A model generated the notes under the pieces. It made no database searches. It saw only the letters and a program-made list of their open reading frames with translations, and had not been told where the DNA came from. 64,000 nucleotides of DNA, taken from Gnetum montanum (taxonomy: Eukaryota; Streptophyta; Gnetopsida; Gnetales; Gnetaceae). Where the stretch lies: contig MNCI01034697.1 in the NCBI GenBank assembly GCA_015680685.1, positions 2,049,824 through 2,113,823 of the forward strand. The letters are read 5' to 3'. Each line of letters starts with the position of its first letter. Position 1 is the first letter of the stretch. A program made the position numbers and the translations under genes. Positions 22,454 through 34,262 of the stretch are shown here, one piece after another.

Positions 22454-23750
22454 ATAATATGGATCCCACTAGTTTTGTACCAATGGGATTTATCACATAA
22501 AATGTAGTCTAATTCAGATGTAAGCTTCAAAGATGATGTTGAATGAATTTTCAGGAACACTCATGTATATCATTGCACTCAAGGAATATAAAAGATATTA
22601 TAACACATAGGATATAATTAAAAATCATGTTTTCATGGTGAAGGATAGAGAGAGAATATTTATGATTTTATATTTTATAATTTTTATAGATTTTATATTT
22701 ATAAGAAAGAAAATAAACATAAACACACATACATTACAATATGGGGACAAGTACAATGTTCATGTTACAATTCATCTTGGGAATAGATGCAACACCACCT
22801 ACAAAATGCAATGAAATGACTCTTAGTCACAACCTCTATGGCCCAACACCATGCCACATAATTGTGACCTCATTCAGTAAGGATGAGTTGTTGTAGCTTA
22901 TGAAAATAAGAATTAAATAAATATTTTTATGTTTAATGTTTTATAATATTTTTTTTGTTTTAATGTTTAAGAAATCAGTGGTGCAATAATGAAAAACCAT
23001 AAGCTTTATTCACTACACAAATACTAGACTCCACATTGACCAAAAGGTTCTGGGCTATGTAAGCAAGAAAGCACTCTGATAGAGTCTAGTCACACTTGTG
23101 AAAGAAATCACTAAAAATACACACACAAGAAGAAAATGAATCAACTTACCTAAGGGAGGAAGAGATCTTCATACAAATAGAATGCTAAAAGCCTAGAGAA
23201 AATGAAAGTAATACTTATGATATGACTAAGTTATGTGTGAAACCTAGTTCTAAGTATTTATAATTTTTGCAATGAAATGGACGAGTTTCATTAGCACCTA
23301 GTAATCAATGGAGATCCATCAACATAGCCCAAGCAAATCCCAATCATACTACAAGAAAATAAGACTAAATCAAGTCCATAGGAGGATGCAATAGCACCCC
23401 TATGCTAATGTAGAATAGTTAGCACACTCCTTCCCCAAAACCACACTTTGAATATTGGGTTTGGATGAAAGTTGGAACTTGAGGTAGTATGCCAAAAGGA
23501 TCAAAGGACATCTACATGAAGCTAAAATTGTTTTAAAGAGCTTGGAATCATGCACACAACCTCGAATTATGACATAGGATGCTAGAATACATCTTAGAAG
23601 ATCAAGAACCTCAACCGAACATGCTAGACTACAAACAAAAAACACTTCCCAAATCTAGGGCTTACAATCAACTTACAAATTATCACTAGACACTCATTAC
23701 TTGTACATGTAGATCCCTTAACTCTTGTACAAAATTAGTGTTGAGTTAAG
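22454..23750 (-). repeat. Relic F 5' LTR (right end uncertain)
   Basis: To the right of the primer site the minus strand has the LTR layout: TATAAATA at 23255-23262 and, downstream of it, AATAAA at 23005-23010. No second LTR is recognisable, so the far end is a guess based on the ~1 kb LTRs of relatives. Confidence 0.5.
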
Positions 23751-24169
23751 ACTCTCCCTAAAAGATCTTCAATTTATTCACAATCTTATGCAAAAATCAT
23801 AATTCACCTAACAATTTTCTTTTCAATACCAATATAAAAAGCATTATTATAATAAAATTTAGCATGAAATAATAATTTTTCCAATCGATTAAACTATTCA
23901 TCACATAAAAACCTCAAAATATTTAGCAAGGATTTATTTACCATCTTTGTTTGGCCATTGAAGGAATTTCAACAAGAAAAATAATTACTTGGTTCTCTTT
24001 ACTTCACAAAGAATAGGCTAATAAAATTTGTATTTTTGAAAGCTTAGGAAGTTTATTACAATTGTGAGAAAAAAAGTACTACAAGAGATATTCATAAGCT
24101 TAGGTTATAAGTCTAAATGACATGACATTATTTTTAGTTTTGACATTAATGAAAATATGATGTGATACT

Positions 24170-25830
24170 AACACTTAGCTAATGCTTTTTAAAAGTTTCT
24201 TATGAAAAGAAAGCTCTAGAACATGAAGCAAAGAAGCTACATTCTAGCCTTCTATCCCTAAAGACTAGAAGAAAGATATAATAAAAGAAGAGTTGGATTT
24301 TCTAACTAACTTACTTTTATCAAAGGAAAATGAAGAGGACAAAGAAATTTTAAGTTCTTTTTGTAATCTCTATTATTTAAACCCTAATGAAACAAGATAA
24401 GAAAACCAAGACACCTAAGAAAGTGAAAGGGAAAAGCTTCCAAAAATGAAGCTTCCTTCTCCAACTCCTATTGACATCACTCCTCTAGGGAACAAACCAA
24501 TTTAAAGTTATTCAAAGATTTGCAAATGGATAAAGGAAGCGACAAGCTCAAAACTATTTACATCATATGATAAGTGGATTTTGACATTGCAGAAAAAGAT
24601 TATATATAGTTTTGCATAAATTGAAAATGACTTAACCCATTTTACCTTTTCTAAATATGAAAAAGAAAATTTTCACTTGCATTAAAGATAAGCAATTAAC
24701 ATTGAAATATTTGGCTAAAGATACAAAAAGAAACCTAACTTGATCTCTCTAGGAGAAGGTAAATAGATCCTATGATTATTACCATAAGAACAATATTTGA
24801 TGTTAGCTATATAACATATAACATCCTTTATTTAAAGTGTATAATTAAAAGTTAAGTTAAATAAATATTAGGTAACATTTCATGATCTAATGATGAATGT
24901 TAACACAACAAAAGAAAAGATAACTACAAATAAAATAACCGCAGTGCTCAATTATGCCAAGGACATAAAAATATTGGCCATCAAATAAGCCAACACAAAT
25001 GTCATTCTTTTAGATTCATTAGAGCAAGGGCATAAGATAGAAAAAGAGCATAAAAAATAAAGATGTTATTTCACCAAGTGAAGCTCCTAGAAGATGAAAT
25101 AAGAGGTAGTAAAATGGTTAGACATAATGCACCTTCCCATGCATATTGGAGAGAGAAGAATAAAACCATAAAATTTCAAAAGGCTATAATGGAGCATAAA
25201 AGATCAAGATTGATCATGACGTGATTCATAACCATCTTGAGAAATTCTATGATAGCATGGAGAAACTAGAGTAGGAAGACCAAACCAATAAGCAGTGGTA
25301 CAAAAGAGAATACTACAAGTTGTTAAAAGAAAAAAAAAAGGATCTATATGTGAATAAAAAATAAGAAGTCTATTTATTAAACAAACTACGTTAGAAGATT
25401 TTCTAGAAGATTGTTCCAATATTGTGATGATTATTACACCAAAAGAACAACAACAAGGTCCACAAGAGGAGCCTACAGAAAAAGGAGATGATGATAATAT
25501 TACCCCAAAGGAGCTAATAGCATATGAAGAGGAATGATCTAGCATTCTATCAAAGAGTCCAAGTTCAACATTTGATGCACTAGATACAGCCAACCTAAGC
25601 TTGGAGGAGATAGAAAAAATAATTTTGGAGATGTACATAGAAATGTAAGGTAAGTATCAAGATTCAAAAACTTATTTTATTTTATCTTATAAAATAATAG
25701 AATAAAATTAAGGACCTATTTGTTTTTGTTTTCTATGCAAATCCTAGAGAAAGCAATTAACAACTAGCAGTGGGATCAACTCTTGTGTTGACAAGGAGGA
25801 GGAGGAAGCTACAAGGGATGATAAATAAGA
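24170..25830 (+). pseudogene. Relic I: probable remnant of the antisense accessory gene
   Basis: On the plus strand, opposite to the protease relic of the same element, broken coding text occurs: a coil-like KKALEHEAKKLHSSLLSLK near 24210, an acidic stretch QQQGPQEEPTEKGDDDN near 25450, and ANLSLEEIEKIILEMY ending at about 25640, followed by a GTAAGT donor-like site at about 25651. The matching place in element D reads ASVSEEEILRQLEFGLGG and is followed by GTGAGT (47659). The position relative to protease and the orientation also match. The similarity is short, so this is a tentative assignment. Confidence 0.4.
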
Positions 25831-25839
25831 CTACGTAAG

Positions 25840-26900
25840 TTTTACATAGCACTTGTGCTTGACACAAAAAAATATTCTTTGTAAAATTTTAAATGCTTAT
25901 GACATTTATAAAAGAATAACATGCGACGTCAAATGTTATGATGTGTACAAATTGTAAAAAAATTTTAAAAGATAATAAAATTTATCATTTTTAATTAACC
26001 AACCCAATGTATATCATAAAAAATATGTAATGTATTAACATTAAACAATCACTTATTACTTAAAATTAACTACTAATAATAATAAGTACAAAGAAATTGA
26101 TAACATTTTAATGCAAAGTTTCAATGTCATTATTAAGAGGAACTAGTAGATGTCCATCACTTAAAATAAATCACAAACAAAATTGAACATTTGATGCAGA
26201 AAGCAAGTGTATATAATATTTATAAGTGATGTGCAACATTAAATATTATGACATGTGCTAGTTGTAATAATCTCATAATCACTTACCATGTCATTGCCTG
26301 ATAATAGTAAATGATAAGAATGAAAGAAAAAAGGTATATCTAACATGTACTAGTAGATATCTATTGTATAGAAAAAGTGCCAAACAAGATAGATGAAATA
26401 TTCTAAATCTCATACATCTAATGTTATGGTATTAATGATGAACTTTCAAGGAATCATGTAAGATAGATTAGAAAAATAATTTTTCTTAGGGGTAGATATA
26501 TTAAGTTTTTCAAAGCCTTATTCAATGAACTTGATATCCAAGATAAAATAACCATTCAGGTCTATTAGGTCTTTAGTATCAACAAAGTTCTTAGAAGGAG
26601 AAACAACTATAGATTTTCCTATACATTCAATTTTTATATCAACTAGTTCATCACTAAGCTAATAAGGTTGAGCCTCATGATCTAAGTGAGAGACACTTGA
26701 AATTTGTGTATCAACTAAGATTATTATCTCATGTTTATGATAGGGAAAGTAAATCTACTTATGTAGAGGAGATGATACTACAAAATGCTAAGCTAGTCAA
26801 TGATACAGTAGTAGTCCATTCACACCAAGAAATTTACGTATGATCATAAACAAGGCTTCAAATTCTACAAAATTACTTACTATGAATAGTAACCTAATGG
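25840..26900. other. AT-rich interior of relic I
   Basis: No gene supported. It is very AT-rich and probably decayed protease C-terminal and spacer sequence on the minus strand. Confidence 0.3.
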
Positions 26901-26916
26901 AACTTATAACTTCTAC

Positions 26917-27140
26917 TTATGTACCATTAAAGAAAATGATATTAATATAGGTTTCATTGAAATTTACTTGATCATTAAAGCCAATACACTTCATAAAGTC
27001 CCACATGATCATGTTAGATCTAATACCATCATTAACATGTATTAAAAGAATGGAAGAATCAAGTGATACTTTAATAGTGATATAGAGTAGTATATAATAG
27101 ATGTCTCCTATCTTCAAATCAATCTTAATGTTCTTACCAC
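26917..27140 (-). pseudogene. Relic I: aspartic protease fragment
   Basis: Minus-strand text YITIKVSLDSSILLIHVNDG then IRSNMIMWDFMKCIG matches the layout of the D protease (FITIQVNQFKIHRVHVDDGA). The catalytic-type motif is NDG rather than DDG or DSG. Only about 66 codons are open. Confidence 0.5.
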
Positions 27141-28970
27141 ATGATTTTAAACTATTTGATCCATAGTGAGGAACTTGAAGGAAGGAAGATAGAGCCTCTA
27201 TTTAAGTTTGAATGTCACTTGGCATCACATTTCTATTAAGAACATCATAAAAAGTTGCATGATGTTCTTTAGAGACTTCTATGAGATTTTATAAGAATAA
27301 GCTAGTATCTTACAAATAGATAATAGTGATCATTTATTGTAGGATCTTATTTTTCATTGGCTGAGATGATCATGAAGCAAGTTCCACTATGACTAGCAAT
27401 ATAGTATTAGATGAAGGGGAAAGGTTTCTTAAAGAAATAGTTTCTTTCTATTTTTGGGAAAAAACTTCTTTAAGATTTTAAAATGTTGCTTCTATGCATC
27501 AATTCTCCTTTTATTTACCTAATTATGACCTATTAGTTTTCTGGCTACAAGTAAGGATTCTTACTTGAGGTAATGGAAAACAATGATTAGATGCTTAGGA
27601 TATAGTGGATAAAGGGATATTTTGAAATTCAACATGGTATAGAATGACATGGGAATAGGATGGATGGATAAGTTGAGTAACAAAAGTGGAGTGATGAGGA
27701 TGGGTAACGGTACAAGATATAGCTAGGTTTTGATTGTTTGGGATAGCACATATGTGATAAGAAGATGAGTAAGAGTGATTTGGCTTTAATGATGTTGTAG
27801 CATAGTCAAACCAATGAATTACATAAGGATTTTGAGGTTATGATGAAAACTATTGATGATGCTTATGGCAAATCTATTCTAGAAAAGTAAGGGACATGTT
27901 AAGTTTGTAGTAGTAGGTAACCATGTTAAAGGAGAATACATGTATGGAATGGATCAAAATGCAATAAGTGTAGGTATGCCTAATGAAACATAGCTATATA
28001 GATATAAAGAAAAAGAAGATATACTAGTAGATTGAAAAATGTTAAATAATGGTAGAATATTAGAAACAAGTAGTGGAATAGACTAAAAAGAGGTATGGTA
28101 GGTTAGGGTTGAGGGATAGAGTATGTGGATCCAAATGATGGATTGAAGGATTACAACAAGGAATGAAAGTTGCTATCATTCTTAGAAAGAAACAAATAGT
28201 AGGGTGAAGGAAAAAATCTCATGAGAAGGCTAAGTGATACGATGCCAAGAGGAACAAATCTAGATGAAGAACTCTAAGTAGATATGATGCTGATATTATG
28301 AATATGATGTGAAAGAGGGTTAGTATTATCAAGATCTTGCACAAATTGCTCTTTGTCTTCATCTATTAGATGGATGCCCGATTCATAAGCTATGCTTCCT
28401 ATTTTTTATCTTATAGTAATGTGAGGACCAAGTGGTTAGTCTAAGATGCTCTTCAATTTGCGAGTGTATAATTTTTTGCATATTTTCTTACTTCATGATA
28501 AATTCTATAATTTCTATAGCTTCCCTATGATCCAATACATTGTATGACCTATATTAGAAAAAAAAGAAGGTAGATTATTAGCTTGCTCATATTCTATAAT
28601 GAACTAAAACATATCATGTGTAAGTAAAAAGCCTAGATCGTATTTAACATAAGCTATGTTATAGTCCCTTAAGCTTATCCCTTCTAAGAATCTATAATTT
28701 ATCCTCAAATCAATGAGCTTCACATCTAGCAAAACTTGAATTAGAAGATGACATCATAGAATATTTTGGGATAACTATGACTTCAAAAGGTTATTGCTAG
28801 AGCTTCAATTTTTCTTGCAATCAAGTTTGAACCTAAAATAGAAAGTGATAATTTCCTATTCAAGATTAAAAGTCATAAGATAAATGATGTGACATCAGTG
28901 TTTTGAGATGGCACATGTTGAAACTTAGAAAAGGTATAATAAAAGAAAATTCTAGAAGTAATGTTAATTT
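27141..28970 (-). pseudogene. Relic I: gag region, heavily decayed
   Basis: The minus strand between the protease fragment and the primer-site relic reads as Ser/Thr/Pro/His-rich broken text. This is what the long Tat gag (compare D, 49581-52829) would look like after long decay. No domain can be aligned by eye. The call rests on position and composition. Confidence 0.3.
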
Positions 28971-28976
28971 CTTAGA

Positions 28977-28995
28977 CATCCTTCTTCTAGTATCA
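28977..28995 (-). other. Relic I: primer-binding-site remnant
   Basis: The minus strand reads TGATACTAGAAGAAGGATGT. The D site is TGGTGCTAGAAGGAGGACC. The alignment is close, with mostly transition differences, and it lies at the expected side of an LTR-like sequence. Confidence 0.4.
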
Positions 28996-30116
28996 AAAAG
29001 ATCTTACAATAAGAATTATCGTAATCCATGATTCAACATAATCCTACATGAAAGTAAGCTAAGAAATTTCACATTTACTAAATGATCGAAATAATTTAAT
29101 TCTCCAAATCGAAAGAGAACTTGTAGATCATTATAAAATCCAACAACTTGAGATAGTATTTTTACCAAACAGAAGTGAATAACAAGCAAGAAAATATATG
29201 TGAAATAGCTAATTAAAGCAAAAAACATATGATAAAAAGGAAAACATGCATGCAATGGAATGTAGAAGAAAAAATTACGTAGAATTAGATATATAGAAGG
29301 AAAAGTGTATGTGATTAGAAAGAGACATAGACATGGAATAAAGCAATGACAAATTCATTGAATTATGTACTTGAATAGAAATACAGAAAATAGAATTTCT
29401 AGGGAAAAGAACTAAGGAGGATGCAATAGTAATCTTGCAAGATAGAGTTAGGGATTAGGGATGATTGAGGAGGAGATATGTTTCCCCATTTTCTCTCTAA
29501 TGCATGTGTCTGATGAAGACCTAGTAGGCTCACTATAGATTTGGAATCAACAAGGAGCAATAGGAAGGAGATTGAATTATATCTAAGTTTAATAAAATTT
29601 CTTCATGTGTTAGGAGGACAACACAAAAGAGATACAATATTTTAATAGGAAGATAGAATAATAAAAAATAACTCTAAGGACCTAATAATCACATAGAGTT
29701 TCTTCATAATCACTAAAAAAAGTGGCTGCTTCAAGAGAAGTTGAGTCTTCGCAGAGTTCTCCAAATCACCAATTGATCAACCAAGCACCCACTATTAATT
29801 GACTAACTAAAAAATATCAACCACTAATCCCCTTCTATTTCTATACATCCTTCTATTTATAGGCCATAAATGTCTCATAGATAATGAAGAAATGGCACAT
29901 TAAGGTTCACAAAATATTCTAGAAAGGTTCTAGATAGATGAAATGGCAATGAGTTATCACAAACATTAAAAATGTAGTTGATGTAAAAAAATGATGTTAA
30001 TCAAAACTAGAATTAATGCTAGACGTCAATCAAAACTATTGAAAAAGCTAAAGTCAAAATTTATGTAGGAAATGATGCCAAATGTTGAAACTAAAGATTG
30101 AAGGTAAAAATTCATA
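28996..30116 (-). repeat. Relic I: 5' LTR, left part (cut by C)
   Basis: The minus strand has TATAAATA at 29854-29861 followed by a T-rich R/U5-like stretch down to the primer-site remnant. Element C is inserted just upstream of this TATA box. The continuation of the sequence is at 56930. Confidence 0.45.
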
Positions 30117-30121
30117 ATGAT

Positions 30122-30769
30122 TGATAAGTGGCGAGGTACCTCTACACTCAACCATACAAATACGAGCATTACACACATGATCCAGTCAAACTCCGCAGAT
30201 GGACTAGTTGTGGCATCTAGACAGTTAGCCTTNNNNNNNNNNTTCCTTGATTATCCATACACATCTTGGACTTCTTGCATGACTACCACTGGGATTACCA
30301 AGCACAAATCCTAGGTACGCTACTAGGTTACCAAGTAGTCACACTTAAATGCTCATAATCAAGTTGTACTTATTTCATGTTTTAACATGAGTTTAAGGGT
30401 GAGAGAGATTAACTAGGAAAGCAATAAATAACAATTAATTCAATGATTAAGCTAAATGAATGTTTCAACGATGAAGTAACCTCAATCTTTATTGCCAGTC
30501 ATGTGCGTGACCAAGTACATCACACTCGAATATAGGATGTCGTACAATTACATTCACCACACTGCGGGCATACACTGAGAGGAAAAGGGAGAGAAAGAAA
30601 TGAAAACACTTAAACTGAAAACTAACTTACTACTAATCTAATTGATTTCTAACTCATCTGTCTACCTCTTATTTATAGATAAGGAGATAGGCTATGATAT
30701 CGCATATGTGATATCATGACCACGATATCGTGTACACGATATCGTAGTTGCCCAAATGACGACTCATCA
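30122..30769 (-). repeat. Element C 3' LTR (with a 10-N gap)
   Basis: Read on the plus strand it starts TGATAAG and ends CTCATCA. The TATA box is at 30670-30677 on the minus strand, with CGATATCG palindromes between 30690 and 30748. It aligns with 56092-56924. The ten Ns at 30233-30242 stand for 189 bases present in the other LTR (56203-56391), giving a true length near 827 bp. Confidence 0.92.
30690..30748 (-). repeat. Palindrome cluster in U3 of C 3' LTR
   Basis: Two blocks of paired palindromes. The one at 30722-30745 is a perfect 24-bp palindrome made of two ACGATATCGT decamers joined by GTAC. Confidence 0.88.
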
Positions 30770-30780
30770 TACCCCCATGA
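30770..30780 (-). other. Polypurine tract of C
   Basis: The minus strand reads TCATGGGGGTA directly before the LTR start TGATGAG, identical to A. Confidence 0.85.
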
Positions 30781-31166
30781 CTAAATGAAAACTCATCCTC
30801 AAGTTACAGTGATTACATAGTGGATAGGTATGGGATTATTGGATGGTGAAAATGGGATTATGCTGTAGTGTTGAATGAAAACAAAACAAAGACACAACAC
30901 AAAAAATGTGATACAACTACAAAATTGTGAAATTCATGTAGTTCCTGGTGGTGGTGGCTCCTCCATTGGTGCTTTCCCTTTGTCTTGTGCTCCAGGATTT
31001 GAGACTCGATGGTGCTAAAGTATGGCTTGGAGCTTCTCCTCTTCAGTCCAAGGGTCTTGTGTCATCCATGCTAATATTTTGATGTTTGATGGAGTCGGCA
31101 CCCCCATGGATAGGGTAGTTGCAGAAACATTTGATTGGCCTTGACATACCAAGCCATAAATACCCA

Positions 31167-33698
31167 TCATTCCTCCTCATAGGCTCTAGCTTTATCCTTG
31201 TACTCTTGAAAATCTACTAGCCATCGAGCCAAATCTGCTACGACACCCTTTTGGCCTTGGTAGCTAGTCTTTACCACCTCAAGTTCAAAATTTGCAACTT
31301 CAAGTTTTTCCAATAGCTTCTTGCATTCTACAAATTCTACTTCATATTTGGTGTGGGTGGTTGCTACATGCTGCTCAAGCTCTATCCTCAGGTGCCCTGC
31401 TATTAACATGGCAAGGTTGGCATACTACAAGTTTGCCAACTCCATGTATTCTATTAGATCCTAAATCTACAGGTCCTAGCTCTTAACTTCCGCTTGGTGG
31501 GTAAAGGCATATGTGTCCAATATGGTCCACCAGTTAGTGTGTTGAGCATTGATAGTGTTGATATGGGCCTTGGCCATATGGATATCCTTCTCTAGGATCT
31601 GTTTGTACATCCCCACCTAATCTTAGAAGTGTTCCTTCAGCTTCTCATGTCTTTTATCCTCATTTTTCCATGTGCTTATTTCAATAGCTATCTTTTGATG
31701 ACTTGCACATACCTCCTCCATTGAGAGGGTTTGGTTCTCCTTGGCTAAATGACTTATGTCTTGGTTGACCTGGATGAATTGTTCTTGCAACTGATGAAAG
31801 TGTTCCTCGAGAACATTCTTTTGCTTTTCCACAGTGGTTAACCAAAGGTCGTCGATAGCAAGCTATTTATTTTCTTCCTATAAGGCATTGAGTGCCTTAA
31901 TACGCACATGAGTTTGCACCTGTGCTATAGAGGCATCCTAAATAGCCTTCTCTTTTTCATCATCCACCTTTTTATTCTCCACGATTAGCTTGGTTAGTTG
32001 TTCAATTCTAAAATTATCTAGCTAGTCTGCAGGAATTAATTGTAGAGGATCTCATTGTACTGCTTGTAGGACCACAAGCTGTTCTTGCAATTTCTACACT
32101 TCTTCTTCCACATGCTTGGCCCTCACTTCTGTTAAGACCAGCTTCCCCTTTGTGGAAATGAGGTCTAACTAAATTGCCATAACATCTTGAGCGATGTCAT
32201 TACTTACCCTATTTGGAGCAATCAATCAAGTGCATCCTCATGTTCCACAGAATTCATTGAGGTTCCGACCAAAGTTTGAGCATCCCATGCTCCTATGAGA
32301 TCTACTGGTGGTACAACAGGTACATTGAATGATTCCTTGATGTGGTCCATGACCACTTCTGTAGCTCCCGCAGCATTCTGGTGTTGCATGAACACCACAG
32401 TGGCTCCTTCACCAGTTTCTAATTACACCTAGAAAAATGTTGTATTTCCTAAGATCTGTTGTGACCATCTACTTTCCCCTCCTCCTACGTGAATAGATAC
32501 TTCACCCCTTGTGTGATCCATAGAAACTGTGGGTTGAATGGAATCATCGATGAAGAGGAAGAGGTTTGCGTCATCGCGACTTCCCCAATTGACCATCTCA
32601 GCGATGGCCCTAAGATGGCTCATCGACATTCTATAGTCTTGCGACAGCTGCTAATCCTGGCTTGTGTTGGGCCCTACTTCCTATTGTTGACTAGGACCTA
32701 TACTTGGAGGTTGACTGGGTCCTGCAAGTTGAGTTGCAGTCGGTCCATCAATTTGTTCTTCTTCTTCTTCTGGTCCTAGCGTCTCGCCAATGATTTTCCT
32801 TGGTGCTGGTGACTTTAACAATTTAGTGTATGAAGCAGTCTGGCCTTTTTAGAGGACATAATTAGTGTACACCTGAATACTGACATGGTGGCAAAGCTTT
32901 CTGATAAGACAAGGGAAAGGTATCACCATCTTCCCTGTCTTCCATTCCTTGAACCTCCTTAGGATCTTCGTTAAATATAGATGGGGTAGGTTAGTGTTAA
33001 CCTTTCCCATCAACACTGCATATCTTCTCACCATATACATTGATATTATTTTTAAGCCCTTTGTGGGGAAGAGGTGATATGTTCCAATTTTGAAGTAAAT
33101 TCTCTCTTCTGTCATCAACTCACCAAATGTTTTATCTCTGCCATAAGCCCTTTCCAACCAATCCTTTCGTACATCAGGGTTTGAACAGGTGGATAATTGA
33201 GCAAATTTGGGCCCTGTATTCGGAAGGTTTAATACTTTCAAAATTTCCTACATGGAGAAATCAAATGTAAATGTTGACAATGGTGCCTTGCTCTCTATTG
33301 TGCCAAAACTGGTACGTCTCCCCTAGGTACCAGGCACCACTTTCAAAGAGGCTAGGCCATAAGGGAGATCCTTTGAGGTGATCCCTAACAGCCTCGGGAG
33401 CGAACTCTACAAAATATTAAAAGTTCAATTCCACAATCATGACAGCAAATGTGGACTTTTCATGGATGGCCTGAACACAATCTTGGGGCAACATCAGATG
33501 TTGTCCTTGTTCAGGCACTACAACAGCTCCTCCTTCTGCCTGCCCAGACTATACGGTAGGAGGGTCCTCTTGATGAATACTAAATAATTGCTCCTCCTAT
33601 TTTGTATGTTGTCTGGTAGGATCTTGTCTTCCACCTCTTTGAGATCGTTTGCTTCCACCTTGAGTAGGATCTTCCTGTTGTCCACGTTTTGGGGCCAT
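31167..33698 (-). pseudogene. Element C accessory ORF: putative plant transposon protein-like plus coiled coil (broken)
   Basis: ATG at 33698 (MAPKRGQQEDPTQGG), immediately after an intron acceptor TTGCAG. A basic, Gln/Arg-rich N-terminus is followed by a segment at 32849-33241 with EILKVLNLPNTGPKFAQL and FKIGTYHLFPTKGLKI then VRRYAVLMGKVNTNLPHLYL. That wording resembles the putative plant transposon protein domain found in plant retroelement ORFs (a nucleus of hLLPT...hh...A.LL..I..G..IN). The last third (31167-31832) is a long coiled coil (EEHFHQLQEQFIQVNQDISH; YEVEFVECKKLLEKLEVANF). About ten or more stops break it. It is downstream of gag in sense orientation, where Athila elements may carry an env-like ORF, but I see no signal peptide or clear membrane segment. 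Function unknown. Confidence 0.7.
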
Positions 33699-33786
33699 CT
33701 GCAATCACACGGGCCAAGCGTTAGTAAGGTTATACCTTACTTCTTGCCTTAATTAATTAATTTTTTTAATCTTCATGTGATATTAC
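33699..33786 (-). other. Predicted leader intron of the C accessory gene
   Basis: The minus strand shows TTTCAG then GTAATATCAC at 33786 and, 88 bases later, TGTGATTGCAG directly followed by ATG. Both ends fit GT-AG plant introns. Not verified by transcripts. Confidence 0.5.
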
Positions 33787-34154
33787 CTGAAAGATTGTAA
33801 TAATGATTCCTATGACTCAAGTGGTTTCCAATTTTAGTTTCCTGGTATGCCTAGGGATTAAATGATTTTTGACACAATTATTCTAAGTGTTATAGCTAAT
33901 TACCCTAGATGATGTCCTTTGGGTGATGATAAATTCCAAACAATTTAGGCACTTTTTGGTAGATGTCCCTCCCCCATGACTATGTTGAACACTCTGGGTT
34001 CAGGCAAGTTCAAACGGAATTAAAATCAGAGTACCAGGGAGCGAGATACAGGTTGAAAAGCAAAGGTGTCATACTTGCAAGTCATAGAGAAAAATTTGAA
34101 AAACTCCCCTACGTGAATGATGAGAAATGAGGCTAAGTGTTGTAGGGGGTCACC

Positions 34155-34162
34155 TATTTATA
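34155..34162 (-). promoter_or_regulatory. Internal TATA box upstream of the C accessory gene
   Basis: The minus strand reads CCTATAAATAGG, about 460 bases upstream of the accessory ATG. It is preceded at 34183-34256 by the same CGATATCG palindromes that precede the LTR TATA box, so the U3 core promoter layout is repeated inside the element. Confidence 0.6.
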
Positions 34163-34182
34163 GGATTGGAGGGATGCGATAT

Positions 34183-34256
34183 AGCATACAAGACATCATG
34201 TACACGATATCACGTCGGCTGTGATATCGTGTACATGATATCATGGCCTATCAATG
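34183..34256 (-). repeat. Internal copy of the LTR palindrome cluster in C
   Basis: Contains GTACACGATATCACG and GTGATATCGTGTACATGAT, two pairs of degenerate CGATATCG palindromes with GTAC linkers, as in the C and B LTRs. It stands just upstream of the internal TATA box. Confidence 0.75.
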
Positions 34257-34262
34257 TATAGT

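Noticed and set aside
24170-27140. Endogenous pararetrovirus remnant
   Set aside because: Considered because of scattered coding text on both strands, but no movement-protein or RT motif was seen, and position and protease wording fit a decayed Tat element better.
31167-33698. C accessory ORF as a captured host gene unrelated to transposons
   Set aside because: Its central segment resembles ORFs already known from plant retroelements, and it lies within the element between spacer and polypurine tract, so an element gene is the simpler reading.
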